A stretch of 64,000 nt of DNA from JAMXLO01 sp963776505 (GTDB lineage Bacteria; Pseudomonadota; Alphaproteobacteria; Acetobacterales; Acetobacteraceae), in contig CAVZNH010000011.1 in assembly GCA_963776505.1 (NCBI GenBank), positions 62,001 through 126,000 of the forward strand, written 5' to 3'. This document shows positions 55,595 to 64,000 of the stretch, one piece after another. A program made the position numbers and the translations under genes. The notes beneath the pieces are model-generated. The model was not told the origin of the DNA. It worked only from the letters and a program-made list of their open reading frames with translations, and did not search any database. Position 1 is the stretch's first letter; each line of letters opens with the position of its first letter.

Positions 55595-56551
55595 ATGTCC
55601 CGCATGTTCAACAACAAGCTCACAGCCGCGCGTCGTGCGTCCAGCATTGTCGCAGCCTTCGCCGCACTGACCCTGGCACTTGCTCCCGGCTTGGCAGAGG
55701 CGCGCGCCGGCGGCGGTGGCTCATTCGGCAGCCGCGGCAGCATGACGTGGTCGGCGCCGCCGTCCACCAACACCGCGCCCTATTCGTCTCCCATGCAACG
55801 CAGCATGACACCGAACAATCCGTCGCCTGGTTACGGCGGCTTCGGTGCGCCCGGCTATGGCTACGGCCCGCGGTCGGGCTTCATGTCTGGCCTGATGGGC
55901 GGGCTGATCGGCGCCGGCATCGGCGGCCTGCTGTTGGGGCACGGGTTCTTCGGCGGCATGCTGGGCTTCGGCGGCTTCCTCGGCTTCCTGTTGCAGATCT
56001 TCCTGATCGTGCTGCTGGCTCGCTTCCTGATCCGTCGGTTCCGCGGCCAGTCGCCTGCCTTCGCCGGCGGGCCGAGCATGTTCGCTCGCGGCGGCCCTCC
56101 CGGTCCGGTCCCCACGGGCGGCTTCGGCCGGTCGTCGGGTCCACCGCCGATCCAGATCGGGCCGCAGGACTACCAGGGATTCGAGCAGCTTCTGCAGGGC
56201 ATCCAGGCTGCCTGGAGCCGTCAGGATCTGAACGCGCTGCGCGCCCTGGTGACGCCGGAGATGCTCAGCTATTTCGCCGAGCAGCTTGCTGACCAGACCA
56301 GCCGCGGCGTGCGCAACGAAGTCACCGACGTGCGACTGTTGCAGGGCGACCTGTCGCAGGCATGGAGCGAGGGCAACCGCGAATACGCCACCGTGGCGAT
56401 GCGGTTCGCGATGATTGACGTGACGCGCGACGCGACCGGTCGCATCGTGGATGGCAGCCCAAGCGAGCACGTGACAGCGACCGAGTTGTGGACTTTCGTC
56501 CGCTCACCGGGTGGGCGGTGGATTCTGTCGGCGATCCAGCAGGCACGTTAA
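55595..56551 (+). CDS. Tim44 domain-containing membrane/periplasmic protein
   Basis: 318 residues. A signal-like helix (SSIVAAFAALTLALAPGLAE) precedes ARAGGGGSFGSRGSMTWSAP, a Gly/Pro/Ser-rich region, then two hydrophobic segments (LMGGLIGAGIGGLLLGHGFF, FLGFLLQIFLIVLLARFLIR). The C-terminal Tim44-like domain covers about 200-315: FEQLLQGIQAAWSRQDLNAL, LVTPEMLSYFAEQL, REYATVAMRFAMIDVTRDAT and ELWTFVRSPGGRWILSAIQQ. Bacterial Tim44-domain proteins are anchored in the inner membrane; the role is unclear. Convergent with the CoA transferase (6-base gap). Confidence 0.9.
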   Translation: MSRMFNNKLTAARRASSIVAAFAALTLALAPGLAEARAGGGGSFGSRGSMTWSAPPSTNTAPYSSPMQRSMTPNNPSPGYGGFGAPGYGYGPRSGFMSGLMGGLIGAGIGGLLLGHGFFGGMLGFGGFLGFLLQIFLIVLLARFLIRRFRGQSPAFAGGPSMFARGGPPGPVPTGGFGRSSGPPPIQIGPQDYQGFEQLLQGIQAAWSRQDLNALRALVTPEMLSYFAEQLADQTSRGVRNEVTDVRLLQGDLSQAWSEGNREYATVAMRFAMIDVTRDATGRIVDGSPSEHVTATELWTFVRSPGGRWILSAIQQAR

Positions 56552-56557
56552 TCGCTG

Positions 56558-57796
56558 CTATCTTCGGCGCTCGGTCAGCAGCACTCCATCGCGTTGCAGC
56601 GCCGCGATTTCGTCGGGCGAATACCCGTGCTGTGCGAGCACTTCCTCGCCATCCTGCGCGAACTTCGGCGGCGGCCGGCGTGTGCCACCGGGAGTACGTT
56701 GCAATTTGATTGGCGTGCCGAGCCCGCGGTACCAGTCCAATTCCGTGACCATCTCGCGGTGCGCTGTATGCGGTGCGGCGGTGGCTTCATCGACCGGCAG
56801 CACAGGACCCGCCGGCACGCCATTGCGAATCAGCTTCAACGATAGCTCGTTGCCGTCGTGCTCGGCGAACGCCGCGGCCAGAATCTCGGTCAGCGCCGCA
56901 CGGTTGATATTGCGCTTGCCGTTGTCGGCGAAGCGCGGATCGTCCACGAGATCCGGTCGGCCGATAATCTCAGCCATCTTGCGGAACTGCCCATTGTTGC
57001 CGGACGCGATGAAGATGTCGCAGGTCTTGGTCGGGAACTTGTCATACGGCACAAGATTGGGATGCGGATTGCCGGTGCCCGCCGGCCGCTTGCCGTTGAG
57101 GAAGTAGTTCGCCGCCTGCGGATGCAGCAGCGACATGCCGCAATCGTACAGCGTCATGTCGAGATACTGGCCGTGGCCGGAGCGTTCGCGTTCGTGTAGC
57201 GCCATCAGGATGCCGATCGCGGAATACAGCCCAGTGCCCATGTCGACCATCGCCGTGCCGAGACGCATCGGTCCGGTGGACGCATCGCCGTTGACGCTCA
57301 TCAGACCGGTCATCGCCTGCAGGATCGCGTCATAACCGGGCAGGCCGCCAAGCGGACCGTCGGCTCCGAAACCGGAGATCCGACAATGGATGAGCCGCGG
57401 GAAACGCTCCGACAGCATGTCGTAGCCGATTCCCCATTTCTCCATGGAGCCTGGCTTGAAGTTCTCGATCACGATGTCGGCGCCTTCCAGCAGGCGCAGC
57501 AATACCGCGCGGCCTTCCGGCTTGCCGATGTCGAGCGCTATGGCGCGCTTGTTGCGATTGATGCCGATGAAGTAGCTGGCGTCATTCTCGTGAAACGGTG
57601 GGCCCCAGTCGCGCACCTCGTCGCCTTGCGGCGGCTCGATCTTGATCACCTCAGCGCCGTGGTCGGACAGGATCATCGTGCAGTACGGTCCGCCGAGTAC
57701 GCGCGTCAGGTCGATGACCTTCAGGCCGGCGAGCGCACCGGCTGACCTGGCCAATCCCTTGCCCTGCGCGTCAGGTCGGTTCGCTGCGTCGTTCAT
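56558..57796 (-). CDS. CaiB/BaiF family (class III) CoA transferase
   Basis: 412 residues, complete. KVIDLTRVLGGPYCTMILSD then HGAEVIKIEPPQGDEVRDWG, ENFKPGSMEKWGIGYDML, GYDAILQAMTGLMSVNGDAS, and TAMVDMGTGLYSAIGILMAL with the catalytic Asp are family features. It resembles formyl/succinyl-CoA transferases but the acids cannot be assigned. A second family member opens the window (1-1081). It lies between the Tim44 gene and a repeat next to folC. Confidence 0.92.
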   Translation of the reverse strand: MNDAANRPDAQGKGLARSAGALAGLKVIDLTRVLGGPYCTMILSDHGAEVIKIEPPQGDEVRDWGPPFHENDASYFIGINRNKRAIALDIGKPEGRAVLLRLLEGADIVIENFKPGSMEKWGIGYDMLSERFPRLIHCRISGFGADGPLGGLPGYDAILQAMTGLMSVNGDASTGPMRLGTAMVDMGTGLYSAIGILMALHERERSGHGQYLDMTLYDCGMSLLHPQAANYFLNGKRPAGTGNPHPNLVPYDKFPTKTCDIFIASGNNGQFRKMAEIIGRPDLVDDPRFADNGKRNINRAALTEILAAAFAEHDGNELSLKLIRNGVPAGPVLPVDEATAAPHTAHREMVTELDWYRGLGTPIKLQRTPGGTRRPPPKFAQDGEEVLAQHGYSPDEIAALQRDGVLLTERRR

Positions 57797-57875
57797 CGGT
57801 CGTTTCGCTCCTTGTATCCCACGTCAATTCAGCACGGGGGTGAGGGGTTGTGCCAGACCCAGTGCCACGCCCGAT

Positions 57876-57925
57876 GTCATTGCGAGGAGCGAAGCGACGA
57901 AGCAATCCCGATCCCAGTATCGGGG
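57876..57925. repeat. Dispersed repeat of the GTCATTGCGAGGAGCGAAGC type
   Basis: GTCATTGCGAGGAGCGAAGC followed by GACGAAGCAATCC (57876-57908) folds on itself through ATTGC/GCAAT and continues into a GATCCCAGTATCGGGGCC dyad. This is a very common repeat in alphaproteobacteria and other bacteria. It lies between the CoA transferase start and the folC stop. Confidence 0.75.
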
Positions 57926-57932
57926 CCTGGCA

Positions 57933-59175
57933 TCAGGCATCCAGCTTCAGGACCTCGCCTGCCAGATAAAGACTGCCGCAGATAAGCACCCGCGCGGGCT
58001 GGTCGCGTGGCAGTGCGCGCAGAGCGTCCGCGACGTGTGGACCCGGCCGCGCGACGCCTCCCGACTCTGCAATGATCGCCTCGACTGTTCGTGCGTCATG
58101 TTGCCCAGGTTCGGCCACCGCCCACAGGGTGGTTGAAAATGGAACCAATGGCCGCAGGAACTCTGTGGCATCCTTCGTCTGCTTCATCCCGACAACCACA
58201 TGCGCCGGCCGATCCGACCATGTGCGCAGATGCTCGGCCAGCGCGACGCCTGCGCCGGGATTGTGTCCGCCGTCGAGCCACAGCTCCCAGTCCAGCTGGC
58301 AACAGCGCCGCCAGTTTGCCGTGGAGGCGCTGCAGCCGCGCCGGCCACTCGGCGCGAGCGACGCCCGTGGCATCCATCGTCAGTCCGGACGCACGCATTG
58401 CCGCGATCGCGATGCCGGCATTGTCGAGCTGGAATGCGCCCGGCAGCGATGGCGATGGCAGGTCCAGTACGCCAAGCGTATCGTCGTAGCGGCCCGGGGC
58501 GATGCGCCAATCGCGATCGCGCAGCATCACCGGTGCACCGATGCGTTGCGCGGCGGTCAGTAGCACCTCAGCTACCTCGGGCGGCTGCAGGCCGATTGCG
58601 ACCGGCACCGCCCGCTTCAGAATGCCGGCCTTCTCCGCCGCGATCAGCGGCAGCGTATCGCCGAGCATCTCGCGGTGATCGAGCGAGATCGACGTGATCG
58701 CGCACGCGGCCGGTCGGTCGATGACGTTGGTCGCATCGCCGCGGCCGCCGAGGCCAACCTCGAGGACACACAGATCGGCCGGTGTCTGCGCGAACAGATG
58801 GAAGGCAACCGCGGTGATCACCTCGAACACCGTGATCGCAGCACCGGCATTCACCTGCTCGATATGCTCGAGTGCCGCGGCCAGCGCCTCATCCGACACG
58901 AGTTCGCCGGCGACGCGAATGCGCTCGTTGAAGCGCACCAGATGCGGCGAGGTATAGACATGCACGCGCTGCCCTGCCGCCTCGGCCATCGCACGCACGA
59001 AGGCACAGGTGCTGCCCTTGCCATTGGTGCCGGCGACATGGACGACCGGCGGCAGTCGGCGCTCAGGGTGATCCAGCTTCTCCAGTAGCACGCGTAAGCG
59101 ATCCAGGCTGAGGTCGATCAGTCGCGGATGCAGGCCATGCAATCGCGCGACGATGCCTTCGATCCGCGCGGACAT
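57933..59175 (-). CDS. folC: Bifunctional folylpolyglutamate/dihydrofolate synthase (one frameshift)
   Basis: 413 residues after removing one T near 58297 (CCAGC-T-GGAC). The Mur-ligase P-loop HVAGTNGKGSTCAFVRAMAE is near residue 45; then YTSPHLVRFNERIRVAGELV, CVLEVGLGGRGDATNVIDRP and after the break WELWLDGGHNPGAGVALAEH. It adds glutamate to dihydropteroate and folates. It follows accD on the same strand, separated by a 90-bp palindrome. Confidence 0.92.
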
Positions 59176-59188
59176 GGCCGCCCCTCAC

Positions 59189-59278
59189 CGTCATGGCCGG
59201 GCCTGGCCCGGCCATCCACGTATTTTCTGCACGCATCGGCAGAAGACGTGGATGGCCGCGCCAGGCCCGGCCATGACG
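59189..59278. repeat. 90-bp palindromic element between accD and folC
   Basis: Two 33-base arms (59189-59221 and 59246-59278) differ at one position and are themselves hairpins of the TCATGGCCGGGC/GCCCGGCCA type. The 24-base centre contains TTCTGC/GCAGAA. The same core makes the small hairpin at 6658-6680. Confidence 0.85.
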
Positions 59279-59291
59279 AATGGAGTAGGCA

Positions 59292-60158
59292 TCATGCTGC
59301 CACCGGCATCTCCTTGACGCGGAGCAGCGAGATCAGCCGCGCCAGCGTCGCCTTCAGCTCGGTGCGCTTCACCACTATGTCGACAATGCCGTGCTCGTGC
59401 AGGTATTCGGCGCGCTGGAAGCCCTCGGGGAGCTTCTCGCGCACGGTCTGCTCGATGACGCGCGGTCCGGCGAAGCCGATCAGCGCGCCGGGTTCGGCGA
59501 TATGGATGTCGCCCAGCATCGGGAAGCTCGCGGTGACGCCGCCCGTCGTGGGATCGGTCAGCACGACGATGTATGGCAGCCCCGCCTCCTTGACCAGCCG
59601 CGTGGCGATCACCGTGCGCGGCATTTGCATCAGGCTGATCGCGCCTTCCTGCATGCGCGCGCCACCCGAGGCGGTGAACACGATCAATGGCGCATCCTGC
59701 AGGACGGCAAGCCGCGCCGCGGCCACTATGCCGTCACCAACCGCCGCGCCCATCGAGCCACCGATGAAGTCGAACTCCATCGCCGCGACCACCGCCTGGT
59801 GGCCGTCGATCCTGCCATGCGCGACAGCCAGCGCATCGTCCAGATGCGTCTTGTCACGCGCCTCCTTCAGCCGGTCGGTGTAGCGCTTCGTGTCGCGAAA
59901 TCGCAGGGGATCGGCCACGACCTTCGGCAGTTCGATGCGGGTGAAGCTGCCCTCGTCGAACGTGTAGGCGAGGCGCTCGATGGCGCCGACGCGCATGTGG
60001 TGCGAGCAGTGCGGACAGACCTTCAGGTTCGCGAGGAGGTCGCGGTGGAAGATCATCTGTTGGCAGGCGGGGCATTGGTGCCAGAGGTTCTCCGGTGCCT
60101 CGCGCCGGGCGAACAGCGTGCGGATCTTCGGGCGGACGAATTCGGTGAGCCAGCTCAT
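59292..60158 (-). CDS. accD: Acetyl-CoA carboxylase carboxyltransferase subunit beta
   Basis: 288 residues, complete. Zinc ribbon: NLWHQCPACQQMIFHRDLLA then KVCPHCSHHMRV (four Cys). The carboxyltransferase core reads EFDFIGGSMGAAVGDGIVAA, LIVFTASGGARMQEGAISLM, VVLTDPTTGGVTASFPMLGD and AEPGALIGFAGPRVIEQTVR. It transfers the carboxyl group to acetyl-CoA with AccA. Usually directly downstream of trpA; here 1.9 kb apart. Confidence 0.97.
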   Translation of the reverse strand: MSWLTEFVRPKIRTLFARREAPENLWHQCPACQQMIFHRDLLANLKVCPHCSHHMRVGAIERLAYTFDEGSFTRIELPKVVADPLRFRDTKRYTDRLKEARDKTHLDDALAVAHGRIDGHQAVVAAMEFDFIGGSMGAAVGDGIVAAARLAVLQDAPLIVFTASGGARMQEGAISLMQMPRTVIATRLVKEAGLPYIVVLTDPTTGGVTASFPMLGDIHIAEPGALIGFAGPRVIEQTVREKLPEGFQRAEYLHEHGIVDIVVKRTELKATLARLISLLRVKEMPVAA

Positions 60159-60346
60159 GCGCAGTGGCTTATGGTCTGTCTTCGGCGGTGTAAAGTGCCA
60201 CCACGGGCTGGAAAGCTCCAGGCTGGCGACTCACATCAATCTCCCCACTGATTGCCAACCCTGCCCTCCCAGCGGGCGTGCTTGTCGCCCAAACGGGTGG
60301 CGTGCCGACTAGCCACCATTCGACCGGCACGGACGAGCGAGATCAG

Positions 60347-61253
60347 CTAGTCATCGGCGAAGTAACGGAAGTTCATAAACGACAGATCTATCTGGTCAGC
60401 GGGAATGGGAGTGGGCGCGCGTGCAAGATCGTCCGCTAGTTGCTGCAACATTCGTAGCTTCTCTGGCAGATCCCTTTCAGCGCAGTCCAGTAGTGCGCGG
60501 ATGGCACTCTCATATCCGGGAAGGGAAGAGAACAAAAGGCTTCCGAGTTGTCGCCCGTACTCGCTGGTCCAATCCCACCGGCCGTCCAGGATTGCGCGAA
60601 TCGCCTCAAGCTTGGGCCCATGAAAGTGTATAATTGGCGCCGCTTCGTTGAATTCCCCAGTATGGCTTCCAGTTGAAGCTTGGATCCAATCGTTCCCAAC
60701 GCCGGCGGTATAGCTCATTGTACGCAGCCTGATCATTGAACATATGGCCGCGGCCTTGTCGCATCCCGGAGACCACAAACTCTTCGAACTCGGGGTACGT
60801 CCGCCTTAGAGACGGGACATTGATGACCATGACCCCAGTATTGCAGTAGTTCCAGTTGTCGACCTTAAACTCCGGCGCGCAGGCGAAATACTCAGGGCGG
60901 ATATGACCGAAGTCCGGATGCCGGACAAAGAGCACGTCGCAGTCGGTGTAGGCAACAAATTCATCGACCGTCTCCAGAAGGCAGATTTGCGATCGTAACC
61001 AGTGACCTAGCAGCGCTTTGGGGTAGCGGCCCTGCGCCGCAAGAACATTGATCTCGTTCTCGAATCTAATATCAACATCGATAACCCTTACTCCGCGTGC
61101 TTCCATCCATTCTGTGAAGTCGTTCCGATCTCCAGTGTAAAGGAGGTGTGGCTCAAGGTCCGTACGAGACAGCGCGGAGCTTACAGCAATTCGCGCATGT
61201 AATCCGAGCTCGCTATGGGTGCCGGCCTCGTTTAAGCCCAAATACCACTTCAT
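60347..61253 (-). CDS. Glycosyltransferase-like protein (GT-A fold; one frameshift)
   Basis: About 301 residues from the ATG at 61253 (MKWYLGLNEAGTHSELGLHA). LEPHLLYTGDRNDFTEWMEA, FVAYTDCDVLFVRHPDFGHI with a D-x-D metal motif, and NYCNTGVMVINVPSLRRTYP plus MFNDQAAYNELYRRRWERLD look like GT8-type sugar transferases. One extra A near 60657 shifts the frame; the C-terminus then reads NEAAPIIHFHGPKLEAIRAI with the conserved HFHGPK. Base composition is visibly less GC-rich than the flanking accD and trpA, suggesting transfer. Sugar donor and acceptor unknown. Confidence 0.75.
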
Positions 61254-61303
61254 GAACCCCGCCAATTCATGCCGTTGAACCTAATAAGACGATTGCGGAT
61301 CCG

Positions 61304-61990
61304 TTGCAACGCGCACCTTTGGCGAGGTTTATTGCCCGTGCACCCATCTTGCGGATGGACGGCCCGATCAGGATCATGCAGATTGCGGTTATGCTCCAGA
61401 TTGACGATCGCGGTGTAGGCAACAAAACCGTCCTCCCGTCGACAGATGGGCACAAGGTCCAGGGCCATGCGGTAATTGGCGGTGACAGCAATCATTTGGA
61501 AATCGCCAATAAATCGGTCTCCAGTAATATATACGTTTATTTGGGCTCAGGATGCACCGTACGCGTTGGCGTGGGCTGCAGCCTCGGCAATCTATTTATA
61601 CACGCAATGGATCGCGGAGAAGTCATCATCGGGAGCCGATCCGGCTTCAACGGTAGCGTCCGCCTATTACTGCATGAACCAGGCCGAGTAAGCATCGGCG
61701 AGGGTTGTCTATTCGCGGGTGAAGTGGATGTGACTGTAAGCGATATGCATTCAATCGTGGATGTGATAACCGGACAGCGCGTTAACCCGGCGCGGGATGT
61801 CGTGCTGGAAGACCGCGTGTGGGTCGGGCAGCGCGTAACGATCCTCAAGGGCTCGCATATAGGGAGGGGCTCCATTATAGGCGCGTGCTCCTTGGTATCA
61901 GGTCAAGTGCCGCCCAACTGCGTAGCTGCCGGCATACCGGCAAAGGTTATTCGGACAGGTGTTACCTGGCGGCACGAACTGATTTATTGA
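61304..61990 (+). CDS. Hexapeptide-repeat (left-handed beta-helix) acyltransferase
   Basis: Up to 228 residues; starts at 61304 (TTG), 61355, 61376 or 61391 are all possible and none has a good ribosome-binding site. From GHAVIGGDSNHLEIANKSVS on it is a beta-helix with hexapeptide periodicity (CTVRVGVGCSLGNLFIHAMD, VSIGEGCLFAGEVDVTVSDM). His in DMHSIVD and the closing VWVGQRVTILKGSHIGRGSI, IIGACSLVSGQVPPNCVAAG match O-acetyltransferases of the NodL/LacA/CysE type. It probably acetylates a surface sugar. It is divergent from the glycosyltransferase and also A+T-richer than its neighbours. Confidence 0.82.
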   Translation: MQRAPLARFIARAPILRMDGPIRIMQIAVMLQIDDRGVGNKTVLPSTDGHKVQGHAVIGGDSNHLEIANKSVSSNIYVYLGSGCTVRVGVGCSLGNLFIHAMDRGEVIIGSRSGFNGSVRLLLHEPGRVSIGEGCLFAGEVDVTVSDMHSIVDVITGQRVNPARDVVLEDRVWVGQRVTILKGSHIGRGSIIGACSLVSGQVPPNCVAAGIPAKVIRTGVTWRHELIY

Positions 61991-62084
61991 ATGTTCGCAA
62001 CTCTGTCTTTTTGAGCACAGGTTTGTGCCCGAGGCGGACGGTGTTTCGGTGGCCGTCATGCCTTCTGTCATCGCAATGGACCCA

Positions 62085-62906
62085 TTACGCTTTGACGTGC
62101 TCCCGCGCCCGACGGACCCCGGTGGCGAGCTCGCGCACCTGATCGAGCACCTTACGCACCAGGTCAGGTGAACCGAGGTTCGCCTCGATCGTGGTGCACA
62201 GCGCCGATCCTACCACCGCCGCATCGGCGGCCCGCACCGCCTCGGCTGCCTGCGCTGGCGAGCGGACGCCGAAGCCAATGGCGATCGGCAGATCGGACAC
62301 CTTGCGGATGCGGGGAATCGCTTCGGCGAGATGCTCGACCGTGGTGCTGCGCGTGCCGGTGATCCCGGTGATGCTGACGTAGTAGACGAAGCCGGAACTG
62401 CCATCGAGCACCAGCGGCAGACGCCCGTCGTTCGTCGTCGGCGCGACCAGGCGGATGATGTCGATGCCGTGGGCGGTGGCGTGCGGCACCAGAACGTCGG
62501 CCTCCTCGGTGGGGAGATCGACCATGATCAGGCCATCGACGCCGGCGCCGGCCGCATCGGCACAGAAGCGTTCGGCGCCGTAGGACAGGACGGGATTGAG
62601 ATAGCCCATCAGAATGATCGGCGTCGCGTCGTCGTCACGACGGAACTCGCGCACCATGGCGAGCACATGCCGCACAGTCACGCCGGCTTTCAGCGCGCGC
62701 TTGCCTGCGGCCTGGACGATCGGGCCATCCGCCATCGGGTCGGTGAACGGAATGCCGATCTCGATCAGGTCCGCGCCGGCCGCCGGCATGCCACGCAACA
62801 GCTCCAGCGAGGTCGCAGCGTCGGGGTCCCAGGCTTCGATGAACGGGATCAGCGCACCACGGCCTTCGCGCCTCAACGCGGCAAAGCGGGGGGTGATGCG
62901 GCTCAT
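62085..62906 (-). CDS. trpA: Tryptophan synthase alpha subunit
   Basis: 273 residues from MSRITPRFAALRREGRGALI; an upstream ATG at 62930 is in frame but lies near the repeat. Catalytic Glu is in GADLIEIGIPFTDPMADGP and Asp in DGLIMVDLPTEEAD. GYLNPVLSYG, FVYYVSITGITGTR and IAIGFGVRSPAQAAEAV complete the family pattern. It cleaves indole-3-glycerol phosphate and passes indole to TrpB. It lies downstream of trpB with a palindromic repeat between. Confidence 0.96.
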   Translation of the reverse strand: MSRITPRFAALRREGRGALIPFIEAWDPDAATSLELLRGMPAAGADLIEIGIPFTDPMADGPIVQAAGKRALKAGVTVRHVLAMVREFRRDDDATPIILMGYLNPVLSYGAERFCADAAGAGVDGLIMVDLPTEEADVLVPHATAHGIDIIRLVAPTTNDGRLPLVLDGSSGFVYYVSITGITGTRSTTVEHLAEAIPRIRKVSDLPIAIGFGVRSPAQAAEAVRAADAAVVGSALCTTIEANLGSPDLVRKVLDQVRELATGVRRAREHVKA

Positions 62907-62930
62907 AAGCAGCACCGTCCTCTCCGCCAA

Positions 62931-62961
62931 CCCCCTCCCGCAGGGGGATGGGGGAGGGGGG
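62931..62961. repeat. GC-rich palindromic element between trpB and trpA
   Basis: CCCCCTCCCGCAGGGGGATG then GGGGAGGGGGG has the same CCCTCCCGCA..GGGGAGGGGG layout as the elements at 43788 and 48206, with a diverged centre. It sits in the trpB-trpA intergenic region of the operon. Confidence 0.65.
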
Positions 62962-62979
62962 AATTGCTTTCGCGCCGGT

Positions 62980-64000
62980 TCACAGCCTCACCCCAAGATG
63001 CTCCGCGACGGTAAAGATGTCCTTGTCGCCCCGCCCGCACAGATTTATCAGAATGATCTGATCCTTCCCCATCGTGGGCGCGAGTTTCGTCACATGCGCC
63101 AATGCATGCGCCGGTTCCAGCGCGGGAATGATCCCTTCGGTCCGCGTGCACAACTGGAAAGCCGCCAGTGCTTCCTCATCGGTCGCCGACACGTATTCCA
63201 CCCGCCCGATATCGTGCAGCCACGAGTGCTCCGGCCCAATCCCCGGATAATCCAGACCGGCGCTGATCGAGTGCGCCTCGATGATCTGTCCGTCATCGTC
63301 CTGCAACAGATAGGTCCGGTTGCCGTGCAGCACGCCAGGCCGTCCCCCCGTCAGGCTGGCGGCATGCTCGCCGCTCTCGATGCCGTGCCCGCCCGCCTCC
63401 ACGCCGATCAGCCGCACCGACGGATCGTCCAGGAACGGATGGAACAGACCCATCGCATTCGATCCCCCACCGATGCACGCGACCGCCGCATCCGGCAGCC
63501 GACCCTCGGCTTCGCGCAACTGCGCCTTCGCCTCCTCGCCGATCACCGATTGGAAGTCGCGAACCATCATCGGATACGGATGCGGTCCCGCGACGGTGCC
63601 GATCAGGTAGTAGGTGTCCTCGACATTCGCGACCCAGTCGCGCAGCGCCTCGTTCATCGCATCCTTCAAGCGTGGACGCGCCCGAGGTCACCGGCTTCAC
63701 CTCCGCCCCCAGCAGCTTCATGCGGAACACGTTCGGCTTCTGCCGCTCGACGTCGGTGGCGCCCATGTAGACAGTGCATGGCAGCCCGAACAGCGCACAC
63801 ATCGTCGCGGTGGCAACGCCATGCTGGCCGGCGCCGGTCTCCGCGATGATCCGCGTCTTGCCCATGCGTTTGGCCAGCAGGATCTGGCCCATGCAGTTAT
63901 TGGCCTTGTGGCTGCCGGTGTGGTTCAGTTCGTCGCGCTTGAAGTACACCTTCGCCCCGCCGAGGTGACGCGTCAGCCGCTCGGCGAACCACAGCGCGCT
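62980..64000 (-). CDS. trpB: Tryptophan synthase beta subunit, N-terminus beyond window (one frameshift)
   Basis: About 340 C-terminal residues are present. The PLP lysine is in DELNHTGSHKANNCMGQILL; AETGAGQHGVATATMCALFG, YMGATDVERQKPNVFRMKLL and CIGGGSNAMGLFHPFLDDPS are diagnostic. Near 63675 an extra T (CACGC-T-TGAAG) shifts the frame between VTSGASTL and KDAMNEALRDWVANV. It condenses indole with serine. The first ~60 residues lie past base 64000. Confidence 0.95.

Noticed and set aside
61250..61495. Minus-strand 81-codon frame opposite the acyltransferase start
   Set aside because: No family resemblance and no ribosome-binding site; it overlaps the likely coding start of the acyltransferase.

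Overview
The window is GC-rich DNA from an alphaproteobacterium, most likely Rhodospirillales and probably Acetobacteraceae. The evidence is gene order and content: trpB-trpA-accD-folC and addB-addA-trxA blocks, a tsaE-amgK-murU cell-wall recycling group, a phasin, an OlsB-type ornithine-lipid acyltransferase, a candidate EcfG stress promoter and alphaproteobacterial palindromic repeats. No rRNA, tRNA, CRISPR array, transposase or phage gene was seen.

Left part (1-22 kb). This is a mosaic of metabolic genes: a CitE-like lyase coupled to a class III CoA transferase; a stress-type promoter with a 24-residue membrane peptide and a membrane protein; an unrecognised gene with a decayed copy nearby; two TauD-type dioxygenases; and an overlapping arsenic operon (arsR-arsM-acr3-MFS) behind a palindromic operator. 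They are followed by a Nudix hydrolase, a branched-chain aminotransferase divergent from a MarR/OmpR-regulator/histidine-kinase module, an FkbM methyltransferase, an MHS-family transporter, a phasin, a ROK-type glucokinase, rpsD and hemB.

Middle (22-36 kb). After a NIPSNAP gene and a molybdopterin oxidoreductase lies the most unusual locus: a minus-strand operon of TpsB transporter, TpsA exoprotein, CHAT/TPR lipoprotein with an intact His/Cys dyad, and a membrane Ser/Thr kinase with a C-terminal DUF4384-like domain. The genes are 2-12 bp apart, suggesting a surface adhesin coupled to a caspase-like protease and a signalling kinase.

Right part (36-64 kb). This is mostly core housekeeping: olsB-fur, tusA-like, rimI, tsaB, nfu, lolA, a ferredoxin/flavodoxin-NADP reductase, tsaE-amgK-murU-addB-addA-trxA, an M16 peptidase, a PIN-domain toxin-antitoxin pair, pmbA, a Tim44-domain protein, a CoA transferase, folC, accD, trpA and trpB. 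A visibly more A+T-rich glycosyltransferase/acyltransferase pair interrupts trpA-accD. GC-rich palindromes sit in or between genes, one inside amgK and one forming the start of addA.

Many otherwise well-conserved genes are broken by frameshifts. In ten genes with a single break the length is one base more than a multiple of three, which points to inserted bases (sequencing or assembly error) rather than gene decay. These genes are listed over their full repaired extent.
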